Below, piece after piece: positions 1-12,100 of a stretch of DNA of 64,000 nt. The notes beneath the pieces were generated by a model, which worked only from the letters and a program-made list of their open reading frames with translations, was not told the origin of the DNA and ran no database searches. The position numbers and the translations under genes were made by a program. This DNA comes from Cyathus striatus (taxonomy: Eukaryota > Basidiomycota > Agaricomycetes > Agaricales > Nidulariaceae): positions 930,001-994,000 of the forward strand of contig JAOVFP010000015.1 in the NCBI GenBank assembly GCA_025738555.1, given 5' to 3'. How positions within the stretch are numbered: the first letter of the stretch is position 1; the number at the start of each line of letters is the position of its first letter.

Positions 1-2
1 TA

Positions 3-1360
3 GGCGATGATGGACTTATGGTAGTATGGGAGTTAACGACAGGCGAAAAGCTTTGGGAAGCGTCCGTCATTGGTGAAGTTACAACTGTTTGCTGGGCACA
101 TTTCGCAGAAACAGGTTCCATGATACTATATTTCGGAACAGGTGGCGGTGTAATCCGAGGATATCAGGAAAGTAAAACCGGAGATGGTTATGAGCATGTG
201 TTGGCGATATCTGCGCATGATGGCCCTTTGGAAGACCTGAAATTTGACCCGTTTCGTAGTCGCCTCGCCTCGCTTGGGGCAGGCTCTCTCAAAGTGTGGA
301 ACTTGGTTTTCCCAGGTATGTTATTTGTCCTCTAGGTTCCATATTGCGCTCACTGAATCTCTTAGGTCAAGCTTCTCTGTACATAGAGTCTACCCCTCGC
401 CCCCACACAGCTAGGAGTGTCATGTTTACACAGAATGGGGCGGAATTAATTCTCTGCTATTTGGAATCTCGTGAGATGTAAGCCCCACCATCATGCTTTT
501 ATCCTTGAAGTTTTTACATGTGGTTGTAGCTTTTGCTATCAGCTGACTCCTTGGAAAATGCGATGGTTTCATGAGATCCGTACCAGAATGTCAGTCTCTC
601 TCTCACCTTATAGTTAACTGCTCCGCCTGATATGTTGTTACAGTGGACATGCCATCATTGGCGCAGATAGTCGTACTCTACTAGTCTCTAATCTTCAAGA
701 TGGCGTTGACATATATGCCATTCCGCCTGTACAGCCACTTAGGTCGTTAAAGCATGCTATCCGCTCAAATGTGCCCCTTGTCGTCTCATCTGCCCTGCAA
801 GGTGAACTGGTAGTTGTCGGTAGTGATGATGGTGTAGTACGTGTATATGATCAACGCTTGGGAACCTTGGTTGCACTACTACCCCATGGCTATGGTAAGT
901 AATTAATGTTATACACATGAGAACGAAGAAATCTAAATACTTTGCTAGTTGAAACGCTAGTACAAATAACCGAGGTTTGCAAAGTTTCTAAATACTAGCG
1001 ATGTTAATGCTAACTATATAATAGGTATTCAGTTCCGAAAAGCAGTGTGTCATTGCGACTGGAACGTCGGATAACGGCAATATCGAAATTAAGGTATGGA
1101 CTTCAAGTACCAGCACCGACTTGAGTACGGAAACATCGAGCACTAGCACAGTTTGTTCTCCTGAACCAATGCTAGATTTCAAAAGAACTCCACTGAAAAT
1201 GCTTCCAATCAGTTACGGCCTTGGTGGTATCCTGATCATTTGTATGCTTTGTCTTTACGTTTCAGGGTATGTAGATGTAGTAGTATTTTTTACAATTATC
1301 GTAGTTGGGTTTATGTCATTATTCTTTTTAACTTCCTTCCTTAGTTACAGCGCTGTATAG
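3..1360 (+). CDS. WD40-repeat protein with C-terminal membrane segment (5' end outside window)
   Basis: I read exons 3-315, 366-477, 530-589, 644-894, 949-974 and 1025-1360, all joined in phase by GT-AG introns of about 50 bases. WD-type repeat endings are visible: GDDGLMVVWEL at the start, LGAGSLKVWNL, VGSDDGVVRVYD and IEIKVW. After the last blade comes a Ser/Thr-rich linker and then a hydrophobic stretch (GLGGILIICMLCLYVSGY) that looks like a membrane anchor. WD40 propellers are protein-interaction platforms; an anchored one would act at a membrane, but the partner is unknown. The 3' end is uncertain. Reading on gives a stop at 1358-1360. Alternatively a 1267-1530 intron would give a different tail ending near 1690. 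The 26-base exon 949-974 is supported only because it restores the frame. Confidence 0.7.
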
Positions 1361-1549
1361 TGTATTAGTGCGTTCAACATATGTATTGTTTCCTTCTTGA
1401 CTGATTAGCGCTTGCTGATTCCGACATCTATTGTCTCGCCATGCTACATCAACACCTTTCAGTAGAGATATTGTTTTTGTATGATTTGTATGCGTTTCCT
1501 TCCCCGTAACTAACTTTTTATTGTTTCGTAGGTATAAGTACATCATGTA

Positions 1550-2217
1550 TTGGCATGGAGAAGACTCAAAATGCCTCCATCCAGAAACTATCGTGTTTTG
1601 CGTCATTTCTCTCCATCAACGCTTCGTATGCAATTCTCTCCAGAACGTTTGCTTACCCCACCGCCATGCTCCTTCAGGACTTGCTACCCACTAGATGAGG
1701 GTGGCGAATCTGAGACCAGCTCCGTGGTGGTAGTGATTCCAAAACCGAAAGGCGAAGCAGGAAAAACTTACAAACTAGTCAACTATGTACAGTGTAGCCC
1801 GGAGCAACTTAGTGATATGGAGGTAATACATCGCTTTTAAATCTTTTAAATTGCAAATTCTTACTTAGTGGGCATGATTTTCAGACCCGCATCTCAGTAA
1901 TTGCGAAGGAGGTGTTGGACTTCAATTGCACATACGCGACTCAGGAACAAAGCAAACTCACTACTGTTTGCGAGAAAGTATGTATTTAATGTTCGTCACA
2001 TTAGCTGTATCTAATTTATTGACATATTTTAAAGGCTGCTAACCAGTATCCTGATCTGCTCAAATATGATTGTAACTGGCTCACACTCGATATCATCAAG
2101 ATTATATTGCGGAATCACAGGAAAGGTTGCCGAAAGTCAATTACAACTACAAAGGAAGTTGGCGCTAGCTTGAAGAAAGCTAGGGCTGTTCGTTTTGCAG
2201 GATCTCGAGTGGGATAA
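1550..2217 (+). CDS. Hypothetical basic protein, 182 aa, three exons
   Basis: Exons 1550-1822, 1885-1977 and 2035-2217 join in phase 0 with introns of 62 and 57 bases and give 182 residues. I do not recognise the family. The N-terminal third is Arg/Pro-rich. The middle has a Lys/Gly stretch (VVVVIPKPKGEAGKTYKL). The C-terminal half looks helical and ends in a basic patch rich in Lys and Arg, so nucleic-acid contact is possible but not shown. The start is uncertain, because the first exon overlaps a possible alternative last exon of the upstream WD40 gene in another frame. The two could also be one misread locus. Confidence 0.45.
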
Positions 2218-3068
2218 TTAGCGAGGAGTAGTGTTGGAATACCAGAGACATCTATATTCAAATGTCTCAATGATCCCCGCTCGCGCAACTATATGTTTCA
2301 AGTATGTTCTCCATTTTATTTTATGCCACTATGCTATCCCTTTTATGTACTATATATTTTGTATTTAAATCTGTACACTACGTTGTTTACTGTGTGCGTT
2401 TACCCCCACAATATACGCCGTCACACGATTTTATTAGAGCCTTCAACAAGTGGGGTAGGAATGGAGCGGGGAACCAGGCGGGAATGGAGTGGGTAGTGAG
2501 TGGTAGTGAGTGGCCGTGAGTGGTCCAGTGAGCGGATGTGAGTGGCCTGTGAGTGGCCCTGTGAGTGGGCAATCAATATTTCTAATTGTCATATTTACAA
2601 TCTGTACATGAATCGGGGCGAGCGACATATTTTTGTTTACATTCTAAATCGGAATGAGGATATGATAAAAGATCCAATTCGAGATCTGTTTCAAGGGCAA
2701 ATTCAGAATATGTGATAAGATAGGGACACAAGACACACTTAGGATCAGTATCTGGATAGGATCTAGGGACAAATGTATGCCCCGATTCAGGATTTGTTCA
2801 TACATTGGTATGGTAACCGATTTTTGTATGATATTCTACATATGTCTTATTGTTATATTCTCAATAATGCTCATGGATTTGATACGCGCCCGATTCATAA
2901 TTATTTTCTAAATATGAACATGAATCGGTCAAATGATATATTTTTGTACATATTCTAATTGTTAACTACATCGGGTTGTACCATATTTACCCTGATCCGA
3001 TTTGGTCCTGTCTGAGGTGTTTACAGCACTCAAAGCAAGTTGCTTTTGCTCTGAGATCATCCTAAGGC
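2218..3068. other. Gene-free stretch with GTGAGTGG simple repeat
   Basis: No gene seen. Positions about 2490-2570 carry an imperfect array of the octamer GTGAGTGG and variants (GTGAGCGG, GTGAGTGGCC). The rest is AT-rich, with scattered copies of CGATTC-containing words resembling decayed repeat DNA. Confidence 0.5.
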
Positions 3069-3449
3069 CTAAAATGGAACCAGTACCTGGTCCCCATTCT
3101 GGGACTGCTCAATTTCAATGGATAACTTTCCATCAAGCAGGTTGAGATATTCTGCCAGAGGAACTGGAAATGTGTTCAAAATTGATATGCTATGTGTGGG
3201 TGCATACAACGAAAATCTCTGTGCAGGTGGTATGAGTTCGAAAGACTTTGAAACTTGTGGAATTGTTATGTTTGCTAGATCTATGGGTGATATAGTCAAA
3301 GCTAGAACATATGTTGCACTGGAAGCACTAGAAAGCTTTGTCCATCGATTGAGCTTTTCAGAGACATGATCTGGAATGTTCTTGTACACCTTTCCAGTAC
3401 CAACCCACCCCATAAGTACTTCATTCGGAGAGAGCATTAATGCCATCAA
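3069..3449 (-). CDS. Hypothetical ORF, 126 aa
   Basis: A single open frame of 126 codons from ATG 3447-3449 to a stop at 3069. No known domain was recognised; it is rich in Ser, Leu and Pro with no clear signal peptide or membrane segment. It sits in repeat-like DNA between two decayed regions, so it may be a fragment of a transposable-element protein or a chance frame. Listed only because it is the longest frame here with normal base composition. Confidence 0.2.
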   Translation of the reverse strand: MMALMLSPNEVLMGWVGTGKVYKNIPDHVSEKLNRWTKLSSASSATYVLALTISPIDLANITIPQVSKSFELIPPAQRFSLYAPTHSISILNTFPVPLAEYLNLLDGKLSIEIEQSQNGDQVLVPF

Positions 3450-5059
3450 AAAGTAAATTCGTTTCTGTTCAGAATAGAATAGTCAGAATTTCAAGTAGAT
3501 GAGATAAAAATAACACAGCGGAGTGAGAAGCAGCAAATGCCAATGTGCACACTTTATATCGCAGTGAATGAAAAAGATCTGAATTTTACAATTGCGAGCA
3601 CACATTGATTATATATACAAAAATGGGACAGAAGAGATAGACCGAAGACTGCAGAGCAAATAGCAAGGCAGTGAGGATTTGAAAAATCTGTGTCTGGACA
3701 TGTTTGTGAGGCGTTAGGCCTACCCAATAGGACCTATGTCAATATGTGGTTGAGGCAGTGAGTAGTGGGGAATGGCGATGTGCATGGAAGACGGTACATA
3801 AGGCACCGGAAGAGGGTTGTGCTTGCGTGTTCGGCCCTTGTTGATGCGATGAAAGGTCGGTGTGGCTGTGTTGAAACAGGTGGACACGTATCTGACCTAC
3901 CAGCAAAGCCTCGAATATAGGGGGATGCTAAACTTGACATCGTGGTAAAAAAATTGACGCCGTAGGGGGACACCCACCAAGTTGTATCTGACATTTCAGA
4001 AATTTTTGGTGATTGTAGGGGGATTAGTATCTGACCTAAGGTGGGATTATCAGGGTCCTTGCATAGTTCATACTCATCCAATGTCACGTGAAAAGCGTGA
4101 TATAGCGTGACAAATAAAAGAAATTGACTTCGTAATTCAAGTAATTCTCTTTAAAAAAATTTGACTTCACTACGATTTTAGAGTGATATCTAATTCGGAT
4201 ATGGTGAAAACAGTTTTGTTTGATTTCTCTAATTGAGAGCGTGAACTAAATCATGGCATTTGCACCCTTGTAAATATTGTGTCTGAATATACATAATGTA
4301 CACAAACAAACCAGAATGGCGTACTGCCGGATGGTGGAGCACTTAAGCAAACATGAAAGACTGCAGCCCGAGAGCAACAACTTCCATGCAAAGAAAGTCA
4401 GGAGAGTGAAGTTAGAAGAGGAAAACATGGAAATTTTATATTGCTCCATAAGCTGTTCCTGTACAATTGCATAATACTTCACCATAGGTGCCGCCTCCAG
4501 ATGGCATTGCTGTCAGCAAGTATACATACTCCAAATCTCACTTGGGCAGGTGAAGCATACATTCCTATTTTTATACTATCCAAGAACTAAGTATCTATTG
4601 TACATATATACAACATTTAATGCTAAAGAGTGAAGCATATACATATTAGAGCACACTTTTTTGACATTACGTCGCTATTGTTCTTGTGTGTAACATTGGC
4701 GGAATGCGCGGCTAACACACTTCTGAGGCCCTGAGCCTAAGTTACGTTTTGCTAAGTTCATCGTCACGCCCATGTCACATCACATGACATTGGATGAGTA
4801 TGAACTACGCCTACCTTAAGTGAGACGTGTCATGACCGTGTCCACAGTAAACAGACCATGACATCACATCAATGTATTTCAATTTCCGCCGTTCCGATGC
4901 ACGGCAAGTGTGACATCCCTCATACTTTCAACATTCAAATCTTCATGAATTTTCGCAATAAAAAAGACACAGTATCACTTTTCAGACATATATGCAAAGT
5001 TTGAGAGGAAAAAATGATGGGAAAGTATAGAAATTGAAGCAATCTCATTGAGTAGTGAT
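3450..5059. repeat. Decayed repeat DNA with a 29-bp inverted pair
   Basis: No convincing gene. The segment 4062-4090 (containing CATACTCATCCAATGTCA) recurs in inverse orientation at about 4785-4813 with two mismatches, bracketing about 700 bases of AT-rich DNA. Phrases like GTAGGGGGA occur twice (about 3963 and 4016) and again near 35060, indicating a dispersed repeat family. A 117-codon minus-strand frame (3734-4087) covers this repeat and is not believed to be a gene. Confidence 0.45.
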
Positions 5060-7640
5060 CTAATGTACTGTAAACGATAGTATGGAAAGCCGGAGCACCA
5101 CGCTCCAAGCCATCAAATAAAATCAAATTCTGCGCCTCGGCAGCCCGTCTGCCGATTTACAGCCTAGATTTACTCTTCAGGCATTCTTTATTCGGATACG
5201 AAGTTCGGTTAGTGTGCTCGGGAGTCGGGCACCTTTGTCGGGGTTGCAGCATGTGTGCTCGAGCTGTAATGCATAATCCATGAGCTTTTTGAGACCAAAA
5301 TATTGTCATTTTCATATGTATATATTTCTAAGACATATAAATTAAGGGTGCAGGTATAGAAAGCTAAGATGAGTGACAATGCTATTGAAACTCTCAGCTT
5401 CAATGTAATTTTTCCAACATTGTTTATGATTTTATTTTAGTTCTGCAATGTGTATAAGCCATTTACATCACTTAGACCTTCTAAGTATTGTAAAATTATA
5501 AAATACTGTAACTGACACCTTTCTTCAACTTTTAATGGATCAAAGTTATCTAAGTTCTTGAAATATAAGAAAAAATGCATCAGTTGCTTGCAACCTGGAG
5601 TAGTTGTGTCAATGTAGAGTGTATATTAGTTTTCTTTGTTTTTTTGACCTCATCTACTTAACATAATTTCCAACTGCAATGTTTAACCTGAGATGCCATG
5701 TCATCTACAAGGTCCAATTGAACAGGCAATGAGAAATTAAGGCATGAAGATAATATATATGAGCACAAAGATAGTATCTCATAAATTTATGTAGCTCTGT
5801 AGTGCATATAAGTATATGTATGTATGGTTTATCTATATTGTCATATTCACACTCATGAAAATGCATCCTGTGTATCCAGGTCACAAAAAGTGACATCTCA
5901 TTATATTAACTTGTGCTTGAGTGTGAACACAAGCATGAGCATGTATATAGCACAGTAGTTAGAGTCAATGCACAGAATGATGTCAACTTACTAATCCATG
6001 TATGTGCATGGTGTGAGGGATGTGCCTGGCCTGTGTATGAAAGTCCCTCATATTCAGTAACCTATTCATAACACAGGTCTATAAGTACAGCAAGCCAAAT
6101 ATAAGTCACTTATCTATTGAGCCAGTCTTGAGTTCAACTCCCCCAACACACATTCAGTTAACATCCATTGAAAAGATTACTTTCAGGTTCTCAACAGTGC
6201 TCAAAACTTACAGAAAAGCTCTGGTTTACAAGTATCCAACCAAACCATGAAGAACAATAAGTTAGTATTTCACAAAAGCACAGCAGTTCAGAATGCTCAA
6301 CATTCAGTCCAAATATTATTGGCATGCCAACCTCATTAATATGCTCACTGTTTGCTCTTGTATGATTTCTGTGTTTACTTGCAGAAGTTTAAAGGCATTG
6401 GATTATTCCATTGGTGTGATAGAATGTACATAAACAGTGTGTACTACTACTTTACATAAAAATTACATTTTATTCTCCAGTTTAATACCACCCAGTTACA
6501 TTCTGACAGCACTTTTTCTGACTATTTTCCTGCCTACTGTCAACAAAATCCCTTCCCCTTTGATTTTGAGTCTCCTGGTAATCCCACTGGTAGACTATCC
6601 TTCAGATTTATCATTCCCACATCAAAAACCATTAGAGTACCAGCAATAAGCAGACACTAGAGTTGCTCTGCATGTGCTTTATACACCTTCAGATTATCAG
6701 TCACACTCACAGCAGGTATATCTGAAGAACTTACTTATACACAAATAGGCCACAGTAGAATCAGCTAAATTGTGTGAGTATGATATTTATACTCATGCTC
6801 ATGTTATAGGTATTTTTTTAAATGCTCACATATGTCCTTCAAGCTGAGCATGATCTTTCATTAACATACAGAACTTATGCAGCTAGGAGAGAAACAATAC
6901 TGAGCTGTACTTAGCTTTGAAATGGGTGATATAAGTCAATGATATTTATTTTGAATGTGAAAATTTGACTCTGAGTTACCTGAGTGTGTATGCTCAATAA
7001 TGCTCATGTTTGTGCATGTGCAGTAAAAATTAGGTATTCTAATTGAACCTTGAAGTCATTCTTAATTTACAAGTACTTAAACCATGCTTTCACATTACAG
7101 TAAAGAAGATGGAATATCACATACAAGAATTTTGTCCACCAACTAAGGATATGTAGGTTTTCATTATAATATCTGACCATGTATAGTTACTCCTGGCCTG
7201 TATGAACCTTGCCTAAACTTTGGAACACCAAAGGTGCCTTGCATGATAGTAATGATATCTAAATTGAGGTCTGTATGTATGAGCATGCACAATTGAACAT
7301 TAAGCATACATGTTCAAATTCTTGTTTCATCCATTCAAAGTATTATTTAGCACTCAGTTTCTTATTTCATTTTCTGTACCATCACACAGTTCTTTATTTA
7401 TATGTTTTATATGTAGGTATCTATGAAAATGACAGAATTTTGGTCAGAAAGCACATGTCACAACCCCAACAAAGGCTTCTGACTTCTGAGCACACTAACT
7501 GAACCCTGCATCTGAAGAAAGAACATCTGAAGAGTAAATCTGGATTGTAAATTAGCAGATAAGTTGCCAAGGTGCAGAATTTTATTTTATTTAATGGCTT
7601 GGAGCATAGTGCTCTGACTTTCCATAGTAAAGTCCTAGTG
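5060..7640. mobile_element. Large inverted-repeat element, about 2.6 kb, ends about 340 bp
   Basis: About 5060-5400 and about 7295-7640 are inverted copies of each other. Shared words include TTTACTCTTCAG, GTTAGTGTGCTC and GGAGCA..GCTCCAAGCCAT. The left copy keeps CpGs; in the right copy most become TpG or CpA. For example GCGCCTCGG at 5137 corresponds to GCACCTTGG when the right copy is read in reverse. The interior is AT-rich, CpG-poor and has no recognisable transposase. It looks like a non-autonomous DNA transposon or foldback element. I could not define a target-site duplication, so the ends are approximate. Confidence 0.6.
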
Positions 7641-8012
7641 AAGTGAAATTTTGTATCACTGTGACATGTCTCACAGTGATCACAGTGTGCTGTAATGTGA
7701 AGTGACATTGCTAAAGTGGGTAATTAAGTGCTAAGCAGCTAATAACTAACAGAAGATGGTGTGCTGTTGCATTTTAGCAATGTTCTTCATCACAGTGCTT
7801 AACTTTTCAATAACACTAAACCCTATGTACAGTATTGTGAGAATTAAGTATTAATATAGCTACTGTATGTCCCTTAACAGGTCAGCTAGTGTATTGATTT
7901 GTCCAATGCCTAATAAATCTTGATCTTCTTCAGGAGACACATTAGGGATATTGTCTTGTAATAGATCATCCTCAGATGAAACTACCCCTTCCATAAGATT
8001 AAGGTGCTCTCA
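7641..8012. other. CpG-free AT-rich DNA
   Basis: No gene seen. It is rich in CACAGTGATCACAGTG-type partial palindromes near 7660-7690 and very poor in CpG. It probably belongs to the 3' flank of the hAT relic that follows. Confidence 0.4.
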
Positions 8013-8425
8013 TCAGTAACTATACTTTAGAAATTGTAGGATTTCCATGAGAGCTGTTGATAGACAACCTTGATGCATGGTAATAGTTTCTTTTGATGAA
8101 GAAAACACACATTCACAAGCAGCTGATGATGCTTGTATAAGAAGGATATCAAGCACCATGTGATACATCATAGGATAGCAATGTTTATCTGCCTATTTAG
8201 TAGTTGAGACTAAAAATATAAGATGATTTGCAGAAATTCTCCTTACTTGCCAATCCCATGTCAAAAAGTCACTTCTCCACTCCATGTCTTCTAATACTCC
8301 TTTGGACAGGTACTGCTGAAGCTCCTCTGCAACAGCCATCTTATCCTTTTCATCAGCTATTTTTTCTTCTGCTCATAATTCTGCTTCAGTAGGCACTTGA
8401 GTCAAAATATTGTTTCCTGAGCTTG
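8013..8425 (-). pseudogene. hAT-family transposase relic, C-terminal dimerisation region
   Basis: Read on the minus strand, about 8425-8245 gives an Asp/Glu-rich linker followed by EWRSDFLTWDWQ. A 58-base GTAAGG..AAATAG intron with a CTACTAA branch-like word follows. The second exon runs from YPMMYHMVLDILLIQASSAA to a stop at 8013-8015. This matches the C-terminal dimerisation domain of fungal hAT transposases, whose hallmark is CERVFSSSKE. Here it reads CECVFSSSKE, an Arg to Cys change expected from CGT to TGT. A TGA lies upstream, just before AEEKIADEKDK, where CGA would give Arg. The N-terminal catalytic part was not found. The copy is inactive and CpG-decayed. Confidence 0.7.
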
Positions 8426-9102
8426 GAGTGGTGGATTGTGAATTGCCATGGTTGTGTGATGCTGAGTCCTGTAACTTAGTCCTAAGTGATTGAATATATG
8501 CAAGCCCACTTTTCCCCTTGAGTGGATTGCATGTTGAGGATGAAGTTGAACCAGAAGATCAGTCTGTCAAGAATTGAAGGGGTTTGAAGAGCTGACCATG
8601 GAGAAAGACTGGGTTGAACATGCAGACCAACAACATTGACAGATGCAGCAGTAAATTCTACAGAGGCAATGATGCACATACAAACACAATAGAATTACAT
8701 AACTACTTAATAAATGTAGTGGCTGTGTCTATAACATGAAACCCAAATTCCCACTACTTTTTAAGATAGTTGGGTTTTAGGAATATTTGAACTGCCATAT
8801 ATGGTAATATGAGGACCTTGAATAAGATCTTGACATGATTGGCTGGAACCATCTTGAATTCCTATGATGCCTGTGATATATATTTACACTAATAATCATT
8901 CATAACTATGTCCACCCTCTCCTTCACACTCAAAGCATATCTACCACCTCACCCTCCTGGACTTCATATATGCCAGATTAAGAAACCACATGGAAAATTA
9001 TAAATTATAAATGGGGCACCTGACATACTATTGCAAAATGATTATAATATTCCAAAAAATATTCTTATTAACTTACTATGTGTATCAATGTTAAGATTTT
9101 TA
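8426..9102. other. CpG-poor repeat DNA downstream of the NLR gene
   Basis: No gene seen. Around 8748-8790 lies TTCCCACTACTTTTTAAG followed by TAGTTGGGTTTT. This resembles the terminus of the insertion found in the right duplication arm near 57000-57035, read in reverse. It is probably a decayed copy of the same element. Confidence 0.4.
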
Positions 9103-12100
9103 CTACCTAAACCTTTTCTCTTCAGTTGCTCCAGCCCACCACCTCATTACACTTGTAACTGATTCCTGTACATATTCCATATCTGATTTCTTCATTTCTG
9201 CATTTTTTCCCTTACTATCAGCATTTAGTATAATTACTACAACTTTTTTAGACTGGGTACCAATAATAATTTTGCTATCACTCATAATTACTGCTTTTGA
9301 AGTTGAAGGTCTAAAATCATGAGATAGCCAGAATAATCTTCTGCCTGTTTTTACAACCCAGTCATCTACAATCAAGGGAAAATCAAGACTAAATGATTTG
9401 AAAAGGGGATCAAGCTCAGAGAATGTTGATAGTGAAAAAACATATTGGTCATTGGCAATAATACATTTTTGATCACTGCTAAATTTAATGGAAGACACCA
9501 TTTTATTAAGATTCCAAAAATGAATACAAGTGCCATTTGAACCATTCCATACTCTTACTGTCTTGTCATATGAACCAGAAACAATAGTCATATCATCATG
9601 TGAGATGGAAACTGAGTTGATCTGGTCTGAATGTCCATTAAGAATTCTGAGAAGTTTTCCACTATATGAATTCCACACTCTGACTGTTTTGTCATAAGAA
9701 CCAGAAACAACAGTTGCTCCATCTTGAGAGATAGCAACTGAGAGAACAAGACTTAAATGAGCTATAAGTTCATGGACAAGTTCTCCTGTCTGTAAATTCC
9801 ACACCCTGACTGTCTTATCATATGAGCCAGAAACAATAGTTATCCCATTCTGTGACATGGCAACTGAGCTGACCCAGTCTGAATGGCCTTCAAACACATT
9901 GAGAAGTTTTCCACTATGTAAATTCCACACTCTGACTGTCTTATCATATGCACCAGAAACAATGATGGTTCCATCCTGAGAGATTACAACTGAGCTGACC
10001 TGATCTGAATGGCCATTGAGGGTTTTGAGAATTTTTCCTCCATGTAAGTTCCACACTCTGACTGTCTTGTCACCTGAACCAGAAACAATAGTTGTTCCAT
10101 CCTGTGAAATGGCAACAGAGGTGATACTTTTTGAATGGTCCTGAAGTTCATTCTTAAAATTTCCACTATTTGGATTCCACACTCTAACTGTCAGGTCATG
10201 TGAGCCAGAAACAATAGTCATTCCAACTTGTGAGATGGCAACTGAACTGATCTGGTCTGAATGTCCATTAAAGATACCAAGAAGCTTCCCACTTTTCAAG
10301 TTCCAAATTTTCACTGACATGTCATATGAACCAGAAACAATAGTTTTCCCATCATATGATATCACAACTGAGCTGACAGCTTCTGAATGTCCTTTAAGTT
10401 TAAATAGAATTTCTCCACTATGTGAATCCCACACTCTAACTGTCTTGTCATATGAGCCAGAAACAATATTAGACCCATCTTGTGAGATGGCAACTGAACT
10501 GACAATGCCAGTATGACCTTGAAACTCATGGATTGATTTTCCACTATGTGAATTCCACATTCTGATTGTCCAGTCACGTGAGCCAGAAATAATAGTTGCC
10601 CCATCTTGTGAGATAGCAATTGATGTAATTGACCCTGAGTGACCTTGAAGCTCATTTAGAAGCTTTTCACTATGTAAATCCCACACTCTAATTGTTCAAC
10701 CTAAGCCAGAAGCAATAGTTGACCCATCTGGTGAGATACCAACTGAGCTCACTTTGTCAGATTGTCCTTGAAGCTTATGGATCAATTCCCCATCATGTGC
10801 ATTCCAGACTATTACAGTTTCATCATCAGAGCCAGATATTATATAATTTCCATCTTGTGAAATTATCACAGAATTCACAGAAGAAGAATGACCTTTTAGT
10901 TCATTGACCAATTCACCTGTTTGGGTATTCCATATTCTAATCATTTTGTCTACAGAGCCTGATACAATTTTATTTCCATCTAATGATATAGCAACTGACA
11001 TTATACCACTGAAATGACCTTCAATTATTTGTATACATGGATCCCAGTTTTTATTGTATCCTTGAATTATTCTTAAAGACTTTAACTGATGTTGATATAT
11101 CTTGTACAACAAAGTTTTCTGTGGAGTGAATAAAAGTGCAGTCTGATAAATCTGCAATACATAATTTTTGATTATGTCATAGCTCTGAAGAATAAATCTC
11201 TCAGCATCATTAAGTAATGCAACAGAATCAGCTGTCAAATTAAACTAGATTAACTTATCAGTTAAAATTAATTAATAAAAATGAATGCATCTCACTGCTA
11301 GATTATTTTTTAACAGTCTTAAATTTTCAAGTGCTCTTGGTAGTTGACCACATAGTGATATAACTTCAAGCCACTGAAGTAGATATTGAAATATAAAATC
11401 TGTTGCAAGTTGCAACAAATTATCATCAATTTTAGCTTCTGCAAGATGGAAAGTCCAATATGTGGCTGCATATTCAATCCCATCTGTTATTGTATCATAG
11501 ATAGGTATATCTTTGTTTGCAATAGACATATTTCCTATATTGCATATATCTACTTTGAGGTTTTTCATCATTGTATGTAAACAACTAGTTGCAATTAGTG
11601 CATGATGTTTCTTTGTGTCAATATAGAATCTCATATCTGAACATCATTCTGAGTTTGTTAGAAAATCATGAAGTGATAAATGAAAAGTATTCACTGGAAT
11701 ATTTGAATGGTATGGTGGCACCAGTAGTACTGCCTTAAGATCAAGTAAAATTTCATAGATATCATCTTCATTGTGCTGCAATTCAAGAATTTGTAATATA
11801 CCTTGAATTGTCAAGTTATTAAATCCTAATATAATAATCGCAATGACAGCCTGGAATATATCTTCTTTCCAATACAATGATTTAGCAGCCACCAATAAAA
11901 TATTTATATACATGTTGTCTAGTGATCCTTGTGAATTTATCTCATTTGATTTAACATGATTTTCAAGAATGAATGTTAATTTTTTCTGCACCCCAGCCCC
12001 CTGACCACTGTTTATAAATTTCATAGCTGTAGCAGCAGCAATAAATAAGCCAGAACATATTTTAACAAGGTCAGCCATCTCATCTGGCTTTGGCCATGGT

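Noticed and set aside
3734..4087. 117-codon minus-strand frame as a gene
   Set aside because: It overlaps an inverted-repeat end and dispersed repeat words; the translation shows no domain.
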